Assembly (NCBI RefSeq): GCF_022538115.1
Contig: NZ_JAKZAL010000002.1
Location: forward strand, 62,001 to 126,000
Length of the DNA: 64,000 nt
Origin: Cognataquiflexum rubidum
GTDB lineage: Bacteria > Bacteroidota > Bacteroidia > Cytophagales > Cyclobacteriaceae
Direction: 5' to 3'
Positions within the stretch are counted from its first letter, which is position 1; every line of letters begins with the position of its first letter. The notes beneath the pieces are model-generated. The model saw only the letters and a program-made list of their open reading frames with translations, made no database searches and had not been told where the DNA came from. Made by a program: the position numbers and the translations under genes. Shown one piece after another: positions 45,397 to 52,398 of the stretch.

Positions 45397-45843
45397 ATGA
45401 AGGTTCGGCTTTTTCTTTACTTGCTACTTGTGCTTCATCTTTTTCTGGGTTTGGGTGCATTGTCCGGAGGTGGAATGCTGGTCCTCCAACCGGATGGTTC
45501 CTTACTCGGTATGGAACCGGGATGGCTTGCTCAATCGCCATTCAGTTCCTACCTCATACCCGGTTTGTTACTCTTTATTTTTAGCGGTTTGCTTCCATTG
45601 TTTTCCTTTCTTGGATTACTCCTCAAACCTGAATGTCGATGGGCCAATGCACTCAATGTCTACCCAAACAGGCATTAGGCCTGGACATATTCCCTGTATT
45701 CGGGCATTATTGTGATTACCTGGATTACTGTTCAGCTGGTCATGACCCGGTATTTTTGGTTGCAGCCGGTCATGATTTTCACCGGTCTGCTGATTGTTAT
45801 TTTCACTTTGACACCTTCCATCATGAAAAGATTTGAATTGTGA
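45397..45843 (+). pseudogene. Four-helix membrane protein gene interrupted by an amber codon
   Basis: From ATG 45397 the frame encodes 93 residues (KVRLFLYLLLVLHLFLGLGA to NALNVYPNRH) and meets TAG at 45676-45678. It then continues open in the same frame for another 54 codons (AWTYSLYSGIIVITWITVQL, then a further hydrophobic segment, to MKRFEL) until TGA at 45841-45843. Reading through gives 148 codons and a plausible small protein with four membrane segments. TAG differs by one base from TGG, and Trp is what the RH-W-AW context suggests. The TGA overlaps the ATG of the next gene (TGATG), which shows the second half was coding. The stop may be a real recent nonsense mutation or a sequencing error. 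Confidence 0.75.
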
Positions 45844-46010
45844 TGAGCGGAAATATTAACAAGGAGTGGCATGAACAACACAAAATGCCAAAAAACCCTA
45901 CCATCGAACAGCGGATGGCATGGCATCTCGCCCATTCCAAAAATTGCAGCTGCAGGAAAATTGACGGGAAGCTCGCCGAGGAAATGAAGAGAAGAGGGAT
46001 TGAGTTCTGA
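45843..46010 (+). CDS. 55-residue conserved-looking small protein
   Basis: MSGNINKEWHEQHKMPKNPT begins a charged, Cys-containing protein with IEQRMAWHLAHSKNCSCRKI and a helical end EEMKRRGIEF. Its ATG shares bases with the TGA of the broken membrane gene (TGATG), so it is the second gene of a coupled pair. The pattern W-H-x-x-H-x-x-x-C-x-C suggests metal binding. It is too short for standard gene finders with a 60-residue cutoff. Function unknown. Confidence 0.7.
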   Translation: MSGNINKEWHEQHKMPKNPTIEQRMAWHLAHSKNCSCRKIDGKLAEEMKRRGIEF

Positions 46011-46051
46011 AGATACAGGGGCAAATGGACTATCGACTATGGTCTATGGTC

Positions 46052-46107
46052 TTATTTTCCGCAGCTTTTAGCTTTAAATTTGGGCTACTGGCAATTTGCG
46101 GATAATC
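46052..46107. repeat. 56-bp mini-element with inverted TATCCGC-type ends, copy 1
   Basis: Inner sequence CCGCAGCTTTTAGCTTTAAA and right end GCGGATAATC match the element at 54143-54198 nearly base for base; the left end here is degenerate. Confidence 0.6.
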
Positions 46108-46135
46108 ACCTATTTTTACATTAAATCCTTAATCA

Positions 46136-46885
46136 ATGCCATTTACCTTTTCCCATGCAGCGCTTGTCTTTCCCATCAATTGGGGTTTCAAAAAATGGAC
46201 TTCCATGACCGGCCTGATCATAGGCAGCATGGTTCCTGACTTCGAAAAATTCATCAACATGAGACCGGGAAATACCATCAGCCACACTTGGGAAGGTATT
46301 TTTTGGTTCAGTCTTCCGGTAGGTTTATTGCTCTGTTTTATCTTTCACCTCTTGGTCAGAGATCCCTTGATTGACAACCTCCCGGAGCATATCAGAAAAA
46401 GGCTTCATGTGTATAAAGGTGTCAATTGGCTTTCTCATTTCAAAAAGCATTACCTCCTCATTTGTATTTCCATCATGATAGGAGCATTTTCCCATATTGT
46501 TTTGGATGGCATTACCAAAGACCATGAAAGGTTAGTCAGGTATTCTCCCCTGACCGGAAACGGCATCCACCTAAGCGATGCTATTTATTTGTCTTTTGCG
46601 CTGATTATCGAGGTGTTGAGTGGGGTGATAGGATTGATGTTGGTTTATTATTTTGTGCTGCGGCTACCGAAGGTAAGCGTACCCGGCCAAAGCATTTTCA
46701 ATAAGGTGGTCTTTTGGTCTGTTTGCGTCTTGGTAGGGGGGACGGTGGTGTTTTTGCGGATTTCACTTGACGCTTCAGTGGATAAATGGGAATTGATCAT
46801 CACGACCATTTCAGCTTTTATGATAGGTCTGATTGGTGCGTCGCTTTGGACGAAGATGGGCAAAAGGTCAGTAAGTGGCGGATAG
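46136..46885 (+). CDS. DUF4184 membrane protein
   Basis: The 249-residue protein starts MPFTFSHAALVFPINWGFKK, the hallmark of DUF4184, with GSMVPDFEKFINM (His/Asp-rich, possibly metal-dependent hydrolase-like, as in the related YdjM/LexA-regulated family) and several membrane segments. HISH/HD residues: FSHAALVFP, SHTWEGIFWF, FSHIVLDGITKDH. Function unknown. The 3' end of the gene (from 46808) lies in a 231-bp segment repeated at 50514-50744. Confidence 0.8.
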   Translation: MPFTFSHAALVFPINWGFKKWTSMTGLIIGSMVPDFEKFINMRPGNTISHTWEGIFWFSLPVGLLLCFIFHLLVRDPLIDNLPEHIRKRLHVYKGVNWLSHFKKHYLLICISIMIGAFSHIVLDGITKDHERLVRYSPLTGNGIHLSDAIYLSFALIIEVLSGVIGLMLVYYFVLRLPKVSVPGQSIFNKVVFWSVCVLVGGTVVFLRISLDASVDKWELIITTISAFMIGLIGASLWTKMGKRSVSGG

Positions 46886-47038
46886 GGGTAAAGGCGGATA
46901 GTCGAATTTTTTCCCGAACATGATCCTTTGGATATCCAACTAAAAGCAATTAAGTTTAGGTGATGGAAGAATTGCAATAAAATTGTTGATAGCAGCCGGA
47001 ATTGGGTAGATATCAACAAGTCAAGTTGATGTACAATC
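46808..47038 (+). repeat. 231-bp segment, copy A (end of DUF4184 gene and downstream DNA)
   Basis: It aligns without gaps of net length to 50514-50744, with many substitutions. It covers the last 26 codons of the DUF4184 gene and the spacer to just before the 125-residue gene. It ends with a palindrome (47010-47032), imperfect here but perfect in copy B. Confidence 0.8.
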
Positions 47039-47057
47039 GTTGCCGCACATTTAAAAT

Positions 47058-47435
47058 ATGAAGACAGAAACAAATGTAATTGGTGTTTACATGGTAGAAG
47101 GACAAACAAATGTTCATCTAATTGAGCTCGACATAAAAGCAAAACATATCGACATTGAAATTGGCGAATTTACCCAACGACAAAACGGTGTTGACCGACT
47201 CGACTGGCAGACACCTTGGGATGAAAAATACCTAAATACGGAAGGAACAGAAATTACGGGCGACTGGCTTGAAGTTCCTAAAGAAACTACAGAAACCACC
47301 AGACTTGCTTTTTTTCTGCACTTCATCGACTTTGATAACCCTTTGACAACACCATTTGGGGAGATTGACTTAAAACAACCTGAGCCAATGCCCAACAGAC
47401 TTTCATCAATAATCGAATATGAACAACCGAATTGA
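47058..47435 (+). CDS. Unknown 125-residue cassette protein
   Basis: I do not recognise this protein. It is soluble, beta-rich at the start (NVIGVYMVEGQTNVHLIELD) and acidic, with a middle part VDRLDWQTPWDEKYLN and an end rich in Pro/Gln. There is no signal peptide or membrane segment. Its ATG lies 20 bases after repeat copy A, and an attC-like palindrome follows 16 bases after its stop, so it looks like one gene cassette. Possible roles such as immunity protein are guesses. Confidence 0.65.
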   Translation: MKTETNVIGVYMVEGQTNVHLIELDIKAKHIDIEIGEFTQRQNGVDRLDWQTPWDEKYLNTEGTEITGDWLEVPKETTETTRLAFFLHFIDFDNPLTTPFGEIDLKQPEPMPNRLSSIIEYEQPN

Positions 47436-47450
47436 AAAATAAAAAAACGT

Positions 47451-47580
47451 GCGGCAACACAGCATATAGCTTATGGCGGGTTAACGGCTGCCAGCAAGGT
47501 TTTCGCTCCGTTGCCAGCCTTGGTTTCGGTGGACGGGAAAGTGCTTCGAAACCGCCACAAGCCATATGCAACTCGTTGGC
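47451..47580. mobile_element. attC-like site 1
   Basis: An imperfect palindrome with two 21-base arms (47462-47482 and 47549-47569; 18 of 21 positions pair), further paired bases inside, and a core GGCAAC on the left and CGTTGG on the right. This organisation matches the R'' (ending AAC) and R' (starting GTT) boxes of integron attC sites, although the full RYYYAAC/GTTRRRY consensus is not met. Confidence 0.5.
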
Positions 47581-47617
47581 GGTAAGCACTTCGCCACTCC
47601 GACCGACAATGCTACTA

Positions 47618-48844
47618 TCATACTTCATCACGGACAGGAAGAAAACCTTTTTCGCCTAACGACTTCATAACACTTCTCAACAAGTAGCTATTGTCAAAAC
47701 GCATGACATATTTTCTTGCTCCTTCTTTTTCGGGGGCAAGCATTTTTTTATCAATCAGTTTTCTAATTTGTCTTGACACTTCAGCATCAACTTTGCCAGC
47801 AAAAAACTCCTTGACATCGGCTGCTTGAATTACTTGCATATCAACGGCTTTTTTCAAAACTTTTCCTTCTACATCTGTAATATATTTCCGTTCCAAAGAA
47901 TGGCTAATTGTAGGAATTAGAATTTCTTTTCTCAAAAAATTATAATCCAAAAGCTTATCAATTTTTTCTATTTCTTCTTTCAGACCTTTTAAAACATATT
48001 CAATCCAAGCGATTATTCCTTCGTCTGTTCCTTTATCGGCTTCGGACAAATTTGTATAGTAATCATTTCGATTGCTACAAAACACAGCGGTAGGGTTTAT
48101 AATTCTACCGACATTAACATTGAACCCAGTTTTGACAAGCATTGCATAAGTAAAAAGACGAACAGTTCGTCCGTTACCATTTCCAAATGGGTGAATCCAA
48201 ACAAATCTGTGATGAGCAATTGCGGCTTTCAGCAAATCGTATTTTGGACTATCTTCTCTATTGACAAAATCAAGCAACTCCGTCATATAATCTTCTATCC
48301 TCAACCATTCAGGTGGTTTGTGTGAGGACTTATTAATTTTCAAATTCATTTTTCTGTATTCACCAGGAGTTCCATCACCTTCTCCGTTTGGCGGAGGTAG
48401 CAACCCATCTACAATCATTTTGTGCATCTCACTTAAAAATGCTCTGTTGATTGGATAATTCTTTACATTCTCTTCAATGAAGGCCATTGCCTTTTCAATG
48501 TTCTGAATTTCCTTTATGCTTGGTGGAACATTTTTAGTTTCAGCCAGTTTTGTTTCAATGTATTCTGCAACGGTTGTATTGTTACCTTCAATTCTTGCTG
48601 AACCAATACTTTCAAGCGTATGAAAAATATGCTTCAACTGAAAAAAAACTTTTGGATGTGTGGAGCCGCCAAGAGGTTTCTTACGGAGATAATCCAACTC
48701 AATAATTAAATCGGTTAGTGCAGAGTCGAATGACGGCTCTATCAGTTTTAAATCGAAATGTAAAAATGTGGCTTCTGACATTTGAATTTGGTTCTTATTT
48801 GATTTAACATCTTTGCAATCAAGAATTAACGAATTGACTATCAT
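47618..48844 (-). CDS. Fic-domain AMP-transferase with built-in inhibitory motif
   Basis: The 408-residue protein carries the Fic active site HPFGNGNGRTVR (His218 to Arg229) and, towards the N-terminus, SARIEG (Ser82 to Gly87), which matches the inhibitory-helix motif [S/T]xxxE[G/N]; in class II Fic enzymes Glu86 would block ATP binding in the active site until released. A C-terminal winged-helix follows (about 300-400). An internal start at 48781 (MSEATFLHFDLKLIEPSFDS) is an alternative. Fic proteins add AMP or other nucleotide groups to target proteins. It is encoded opposite to the surrounding cassettes but lies between two attC-like sites. Confidence 0.85.
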   Translation of the reverse strand: MIVNSLILDCKDVKSNKNQIQMSEATFLHFDLKLIEPSFDSALTDLIIELDYLRKKPLGGSTHPKVFFQLKHIFHTLESIGSARIEGNNTTVAEYIETKLAETKNVPPSIKEIQNIEKAMAFIEENVKNYPINRAFLSEMHKMIVDGLLPPPNGEGDGTPGEYRKMNLKINKSSHKPPEWLRIEDYMTELLDFVNREDSPKYDLLKAAIAHHRFVWIHPFGNGNGRTVRLFTYAMLVKTGFNVNVGRIINPTAVFCSNRNDYYTNLSEADKGTDEGIIAWIEYVLKGLKEEIEKIDKLLDYNFLRKEILIPTISHSLERKYITDVEGKVLKKAVDMQVIQAADVKEFFAGKVDAEVSRQIRKLIDKKMLAPEKEGARKYVMRFDNSYLLRSVMKSLGEKGFLPVRDEV

Positions 48845-48909
48845 TTACCCTGTTTATCAATACTTTAAAAGTATATGGCAAATATAGACAATTAACAACC
48901 ACCGTTCCA

Positions 48910-48975
48910 ACATTTGCATAATACTTGTATTACATTTGCAAAACATGTGCAACACATTTAAAGGACATTTGAGTT
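48910..48975. repeat. Six tandem 11-bp repeats upstream of fic
   Basis: Units beginning at 48910, 48921, 48932, 48943, 48954 and 48965 follow the pattern ACATTTGCANA with a few substitutions (for example ATACTTGTATT, ACATGTGCAAC). The exact 11-base spacing puts each unit on the same face of the helix. They lie 66-131 bases upstream of the Fic start (minus strand). Confidence 0.6.
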
Positions 48976-49014
48976 AACTTAAAATGACACCAATCCGACC
49001 AGATAGTATGCCTA

Positions 49015-49150
49015 GCGCTAACAATACATTTGCAACAGGCGGGGTTTCGTGCTCCGCAAACAGTTTCGTAGTAGCCGAAAGTTTTGTGCTTCGCATCAAC
49101 ATTTTTTGTAAAAATCCCGCCACTTCGCCAAGCTGAATCCCGTTGATAGC
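49015..49150. mobile_element. attC-like site 2
   Basis: Left end GCGCTAACAA, inner arms GGCGGGGTTT and AAATCCCGCC, right end CGTTGATAGC; ends and arms pair imperfectly around a loop of about 70 bases. The left AAC and right CGTT match the other sites in this array. Confidence 0.45.
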
Positions 49151-49247
49151 AAGTGTGACAGGCGACAATAACAACATCATACTATATGCACGACATTCTA
49201 TTTGACTTTATATCAAAATACATTTCCCTGACTGAGGAATATGAATT

Positions 49248-49396
49248 TACGCTTCTTTGCCAGTAACCCATTATTCTTCTTCAATCGGGACGCCTGCCTG
49301 CCGGTAGGCAGGGAAGACCGAAGACCGATGTACCGGGCATTTCAGTCCTTAGACGAGAATTATCATGGTTTTCAAATCTTATGGCATAATTGCGTA
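49248..49396 (+). repeat. MITE-like intergenic element, copy 3
   Basis: A 149-bp copy in the orientation of 32143-32280: starts TACGCTTCTTTGCCAGTAAC, contains AAGACCGATGTACCG, ends GGCATAATTGCGTA. It carries an extra palindrome CCTGCCTGCCGGTAGGCAGG that copies 1 and 2 lack. Confidence 0.75.
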
Positions 49397-49424
49397 CATA
49401 CATAATCTTTAAAACTACAATAAA

Positions 49425-50345
49425 ATGAAAGCAGTTATTTGCACCAAATACGGACCCCCTGAAGTTTTGCAAATTCAGGATGTCCCTAAACCAATAGCCA
49501 AAGACAATCAAATTCTTGTCAAAATAGTGGCTACTGCGGTCAACTCCGGAGATGTAAGGGTTAGAGCGCTTGATGTCAAAGGCTTTATGAAAACAGTCAT
49601 GCGTTTTGTTCTTGGTTTTTCTAAACCACGTAAACCTATTTTGGGGACGGTGTTTTCCGGCATAGTAGAGCAAGTAGGAAAAAATGTAAGCAATTTTAAA
49701 ATTGGTGATGAAGTGTATGGTATCACAGGTTTTAATTTTGGCACCTATGCAGCATATTTAGCGGTGTCAGATAAAAGTGTTGTTGTCAAAAAGCCATCCA
49801 ACGCCACATTTGAAGAGGCAGCAGCAATTTGTTTTGGAGGTCAGACTGCCTATTACTTTTTAGAAAAAGCTAAAGTTTCAAAAAAAGCAAACTTAAAAAT
49901 ATTGGTTTACGGGGCAACCGGGGCTGTAGGAACAGCGGCTATACAAATAGCAAAATACCATAATGCCGAAGTTACCGCCGTTTGCAGCGAACACGGTAAA
50001 GAACTTGTCAAAGAACTTGGTGCTGATAAAATCATCCTTTACAACAAAGAAGATTATACAAAAACTGCTGAAAAGTTCGATATTGTTTTTGATGCAGTGG
50101 GCAAAATCACCAAAAAGCAATGTGGACATTTGTTAAACCATGGAGGGATTTTTAAGTCTGTTGAAAGTTTTGAAATGGCATCTGAAGAAATTGAACAACT
50201 GAATTTTTTACGGGAGCTATTTGAAAAGGGAAGATATAAAGCAACTATTGACAGAACATATTCCATAGATGAAGTTGTAGCTGCCCACAGGTATGTCGAC
50301 ACGGGGAGAAAGAAAGGAAATGTTGTACTAAAAATAAGTGAATGA
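49425..50345 (+). CDS. Zinc-independent quinone oxidoreductase-like medium-chain dehydrogenase
   Basis: The 306-residue protein is a medium-chain dehydrogenase without the catalytic and structural zinc cysteines: MKAVICTKYGPPEVLQIQDV at the start, the GD...GxG-like Rossmann site VYGATGAVGTAAIQIAKYHN (about 164-183) and DIVFDAVGKITKK. Such enzymes reduce quinones or other carbonyl compounds with NADPH. It is a single gene whose stop touches attC-like site 3, so it looks like a cassette. Substrate unknown. Confidence 0.85.
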   Translation: MKAVICTKYGPPEVLQIQDVPKPIAKDNQILVKIVATAVNSGDVRVRALDVKGFMKTVMRFVLGFSKPRKPILGTVFSGIVEQVGKNVSNFKIGDEVYGITGFNFGTYAAYLAVSDKSVVVKKPSNATFEEAAAICFGGQTAYYFLEKAKVSKKANLKILVYGATGAVGTAAIQIAKYHNAEVTAVCSEHGKELVKELGADKIILYNKEDYTKTAEKFDIVFDAVGKITKKQCGHLLNHGGIFKSVESFEMASEEIEQLNFLRELFEKGRYKATIDRTYSIDEVVAAHRYVDTGRKKGNVVLKISE

Positions 50346-50488
50346 CAGGAACACCATCCACCGACGCGGGCTTTGCAAAAGTGGAGGTTCAGTGCTTCGA
50401 ATGACAGTTTTTATTAAGTTTGAAGTTCGTGGCTTCGTATGAAGTTTGGCGGTAGAATCGTCCCCTTCGCAAAGCGGCAAAACGTTCA
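50346..50488. mobile_element. attC-like site 3
   Basis: It starts right after the reductase stop: GGAACACC on the left, inner GGGCTTTGC pairing with CGCAAAGCGG, and AAAACGTTC on the right. The right-end AAAACGTT is shared with sites 4 and 5. Confidence 0.45.
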
Positions 50489-50513
50489 TAAGATAGACCG
50501 GCTTATCACAGGA

Positions 50514-50744
50514 ATTTCAGCTTTTATGATAGGTTTGATTGGTGCGTCGCTTTGGACGAAGATGAGGGTAAGGTAAGCAAGTGGAGGATTGGGGTAAAGG
50601 TATATATTCCGACCTTTTCCCGAACATGATCTTTTGGATATCCAACTAAAAGCAATTAAGTTTAAGTAATCGAATAATAACAACAATATTGTTTATAGCA
50701 GCCGGATTTGGGTAGATATCAACAAGTCTTGTTGATATACAATC
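50514..50744 (+). repeat. 231-bp segment, copy B
   Basis: Corresponds to 46808-47038. It contains a decayed end of the DUF4184 gene with no start and no frame leading into it. Near its right end two arms, ATATCAACAAG and CTTGTTGATAT, separated by one base (50716-50738), form a perfect palindrome; in copy A the same place is imperfect. Confidence 0.8.
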
Positions 50745-50786
50745 TTTAGCTGAAATTGAACTTAAAATATTTAAACCAATAATTAT

Positions 50787-51248
50787 ATGAAAATAATAGT
50801 TACTATCATTCTTACAACGTTCTGTTTGCAGTCTTTTGCACAAAAAAATCCAAATATTCAGGCGACAAAACCAAGTGAAACCGTTCGACAAGAAATTATT
50901 CAAATAATGCAAAACTCTATTGTTGCTTGGGGTGATAGTGACACTCTAACTTTAAGCAAACTTCTTGCACCAGAGTACAGACACAGCGACATTTATGGTA
51001 AAATTCTTACTCGCCAAGAATGGCTAAACTACGCAGCTAAACCCAGGTCTGTTACAGACTATAAAACTGATGATGTTGACATTGTTTTATACAACAATAA
51101 TCTTGCTTTGGTAACTGGCAAAAACAGTCACCAATCAAGCAAAAGTACCAAGCGTACTGAACTTCGATTCACACAAGTTTGGATAAAGAATAATGGACAA
51201 TGGAAACGCTCAGCCTTTCAAGGAACTTTAATTGACGAGTCAAAATAG
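50787..51248 (+). CDS. Secreted NTF2-like (DUF4440) protein
   Basis: The 153-residue protein has a signal peptide (MKIIVTIILTTFCLQSFA) and an NTF2-like body: IMQNSIVAWGDSDTLTLSKL with the long first helix, then SDIYGKILTRQEWLNY and the sheet ending RFTQVWIKNNGQWKRSAFQG. DUF4440 proteins form cone-shaped pockets; ligand unknown. It follows repeat copy B and precedes attC-like site 4. Confidence 0.8.
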   Translation: MKIIVTIILTTFCLQSFAQKNPNIQATKPSETVRQEIIQIMQNSIVAWGDSDTLTLSKLLAPEYRHSDIYGKILTRQEWLNYAAKPRSVTDYKTDDVDIVLYNNNLALVTGKNSHQSSKSTKRTELRFTQVWIKNNGQWKRSAFQGTLIDESK

Positions 51249-51280
51249 ATGTTTTACTCTAACAACAGAATAACAACATC

Positions 51281-51414
51281 AGCTAACATCGTATTGGCAA
51301 TAGTGGGGCTGACTGTTGTAAACTCAATATTTGTAATTCTATTGAGCATTTGTACAAATGTTGGGCTGGCGTTTTTCAAATGCCCCACCATCGCCAATAC
51401 GTAAAACGTTACCA
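51281..51414. mobile_element. attC-like site 4
   Basis: The clearest of the series: arms GTATTGGCAATAGTGGGGC (51291-51309) and GCCCCACCATCGCCAATAC (51382-51400) pair at 17 of 19 positions around a long loop, flanked by GCTAACATC on the left and AAAACGTTACC on the right. Confidence 0.55.
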
Positions 51415-51426
51415 CACATTTGAAAA

Positions 51427-52185
51427 ATGATGCGATTAAGACTAAAAGCAATATTCACCTTCATAATTTGCGTAGAAAGCTTTGCTCAAAAAAGTGGAGA
51501 ATTATATGATACTATTTCAAAGCTTGACTATACCTTTTTTAAAGCCCTGAATGAATGTGACCTTAAGAAGTACGAATCTTTTTTAGCCTTTGACTATGAA
51601 TTCTATCACGACAAACAAGGCTTAACAGTTTCTAAAGCAAGCGAAATGGAGTCAATGAGCTTGTTTTGTGGAGAACAAAGAGAAAGACAGCAAATTAAAA
51701 GGGAGCTTATAAAAGAAAGTCTTGAAGTATATCCTATTGCAAATTATGGAGCTATTGAAAATGGAGAACATATTTTTCACCTCGTAATAGATGAGAATAC
51801 CAGTAAACCTGTTTCAAAAGCTAAATTCACAAGTATTTGGAGCTTTGACAATAATGAATGGAAACTGGCAAGAACAATAAGTTATAATCATATTCCATAC
51901 GGTAAAATTCAGCTTGATGATGAAATTCTTGAACAATACGAGGGAAACTATCAAGCCTCTGACAGAATGATTAACATCAAACAAGAAGGAAAAACTCTTA
52001 AAATGATGGATTTGGTGGATGAAAAAGAAGTATGGAGCAATGATATGCTAGCAGAAACTGAGGATACATTCTATTTAAACCAGAATAATGTTCAAATCAA
52101 GTTTATAAAAAATAGAGGGAAAGTCGAAAAAATGGCCGTTTATGAAAATGGAGAATTAATAGAAGAAGCTATAAAAGAAAAATAA
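51427..52185 (+). CDS. Secreted NTF2-like protein with C-terminal DUF3471-like domain
   Basis: The 252-residue protein has a signal peptide (RLRLKAIFTFIICVESFA); Met1 and Met2 are both possible. Residues about 25-155 resemble an NTF2/DUF4440 domain (LYDTISKLDYTFFKALNECD to FTSIWSFDNNEWKLARTISY). The C-terminal part (about 165-250) begins DEILEQYEGNYQASDRMINI and looks like the DUF3471 beta-barrel found after serine hydrolases. Function unknown. It is the next cassette-like gene after site 4, followed by site 5. Confidence 0.75.
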   Translation: MMRLRLKAIFTFIICVESFAQKSGELYDTISKLDYTFFKALNECDLKKYESFLAFDYEFYHDKQGLTVSKASEMESMSLFCGEQRERQQIKRELIKESLEVYPIANYGAIENGEHIFHLVIDENTSKPVSKAKFTSIWSFDNNEWKLARTISYNHIPYGKIQLDDEILEQYEGNYQASDRMINIKQEGKTLKMMDLVDEKEVWSNDMLAETEDTFYLNQNNVQIKFIKNRGKVEKMAVYENGELIEEAIKEK

Positions 52186-52193
52186 AAAACATG

Positions 52194-52323
52194 TGGTAAC
52201 AGGCGTTTGGCTCAAAGGCGGGTGACGTGGTTAATTGAACTTGCTATCTCGCATCAACTTTTGAGATGTTTTGACAGCTTTGTGCTCCGAAATCCCGCAC
52301 AACAGAATACGGAAAAACGTTCT
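52194..52323. mobile_element. attC-like site 5
   Basis: Left end GGTAACAGGCG, inner GGCGGGTGA against AATCCCGCA, right end AAAAACGTTC. The arms pair less well than in site 4. Confidence 0.4.
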
Positions 52324-52361
52324 CTTTTATTTAATTATTCAAAACAAACGAACATGGTTTC

Positions 52362-52378
52362 GAATATTTCGTATATTC
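52362..52378. promoter_or_regulatory. Candidate operator of the antitoxin-toxin pair
   Basis: GAATATTTCGTATATTC has perfect 6-base arms around TTCGT and lies 20 bases before the ATG at 52399. Its position supports that start over the upstream Met at 52354, which the palindrome would overlap. Confidence 0.4.
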
Positions 52379-52398
52379 AATGCATTAAAGCAAATGCC

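Larger units (their letters stand above)
48845..49424. other. 580-base gene-free region upstream of Fic and the reductase
   Basis: In order it holds six 11-bp tandem repeats (48910-48975), attC-like site 2 (49015-49150), about 100 bases of ordinary AT-rich DNA, and MITE-like copy 3 (49248-49396). No gene is supported. Confidence 0.65.

Noticed and set aside
45428-45715. 95-codon frame in another frame over the broken membrane gene
   Set aside because: The +1 frame lacks membrane-protein pattern continuity; the amber reading explains the region better than a frameshift.
46970-47060. Palindrome near 47010 as a chromosome-dimer (dif) or phage attachment site
   Set aside because: No 28-base dif pattern, no recombinase gene nearby, and the same palindrome occurs in copy B as part of a longer repeat.
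52207-52398. Upstream extension of the antitoxin frame
   Set aside because: This part overlaps attC-like site 5 and the palindrome at 52362-52378; the encoded residues look random.
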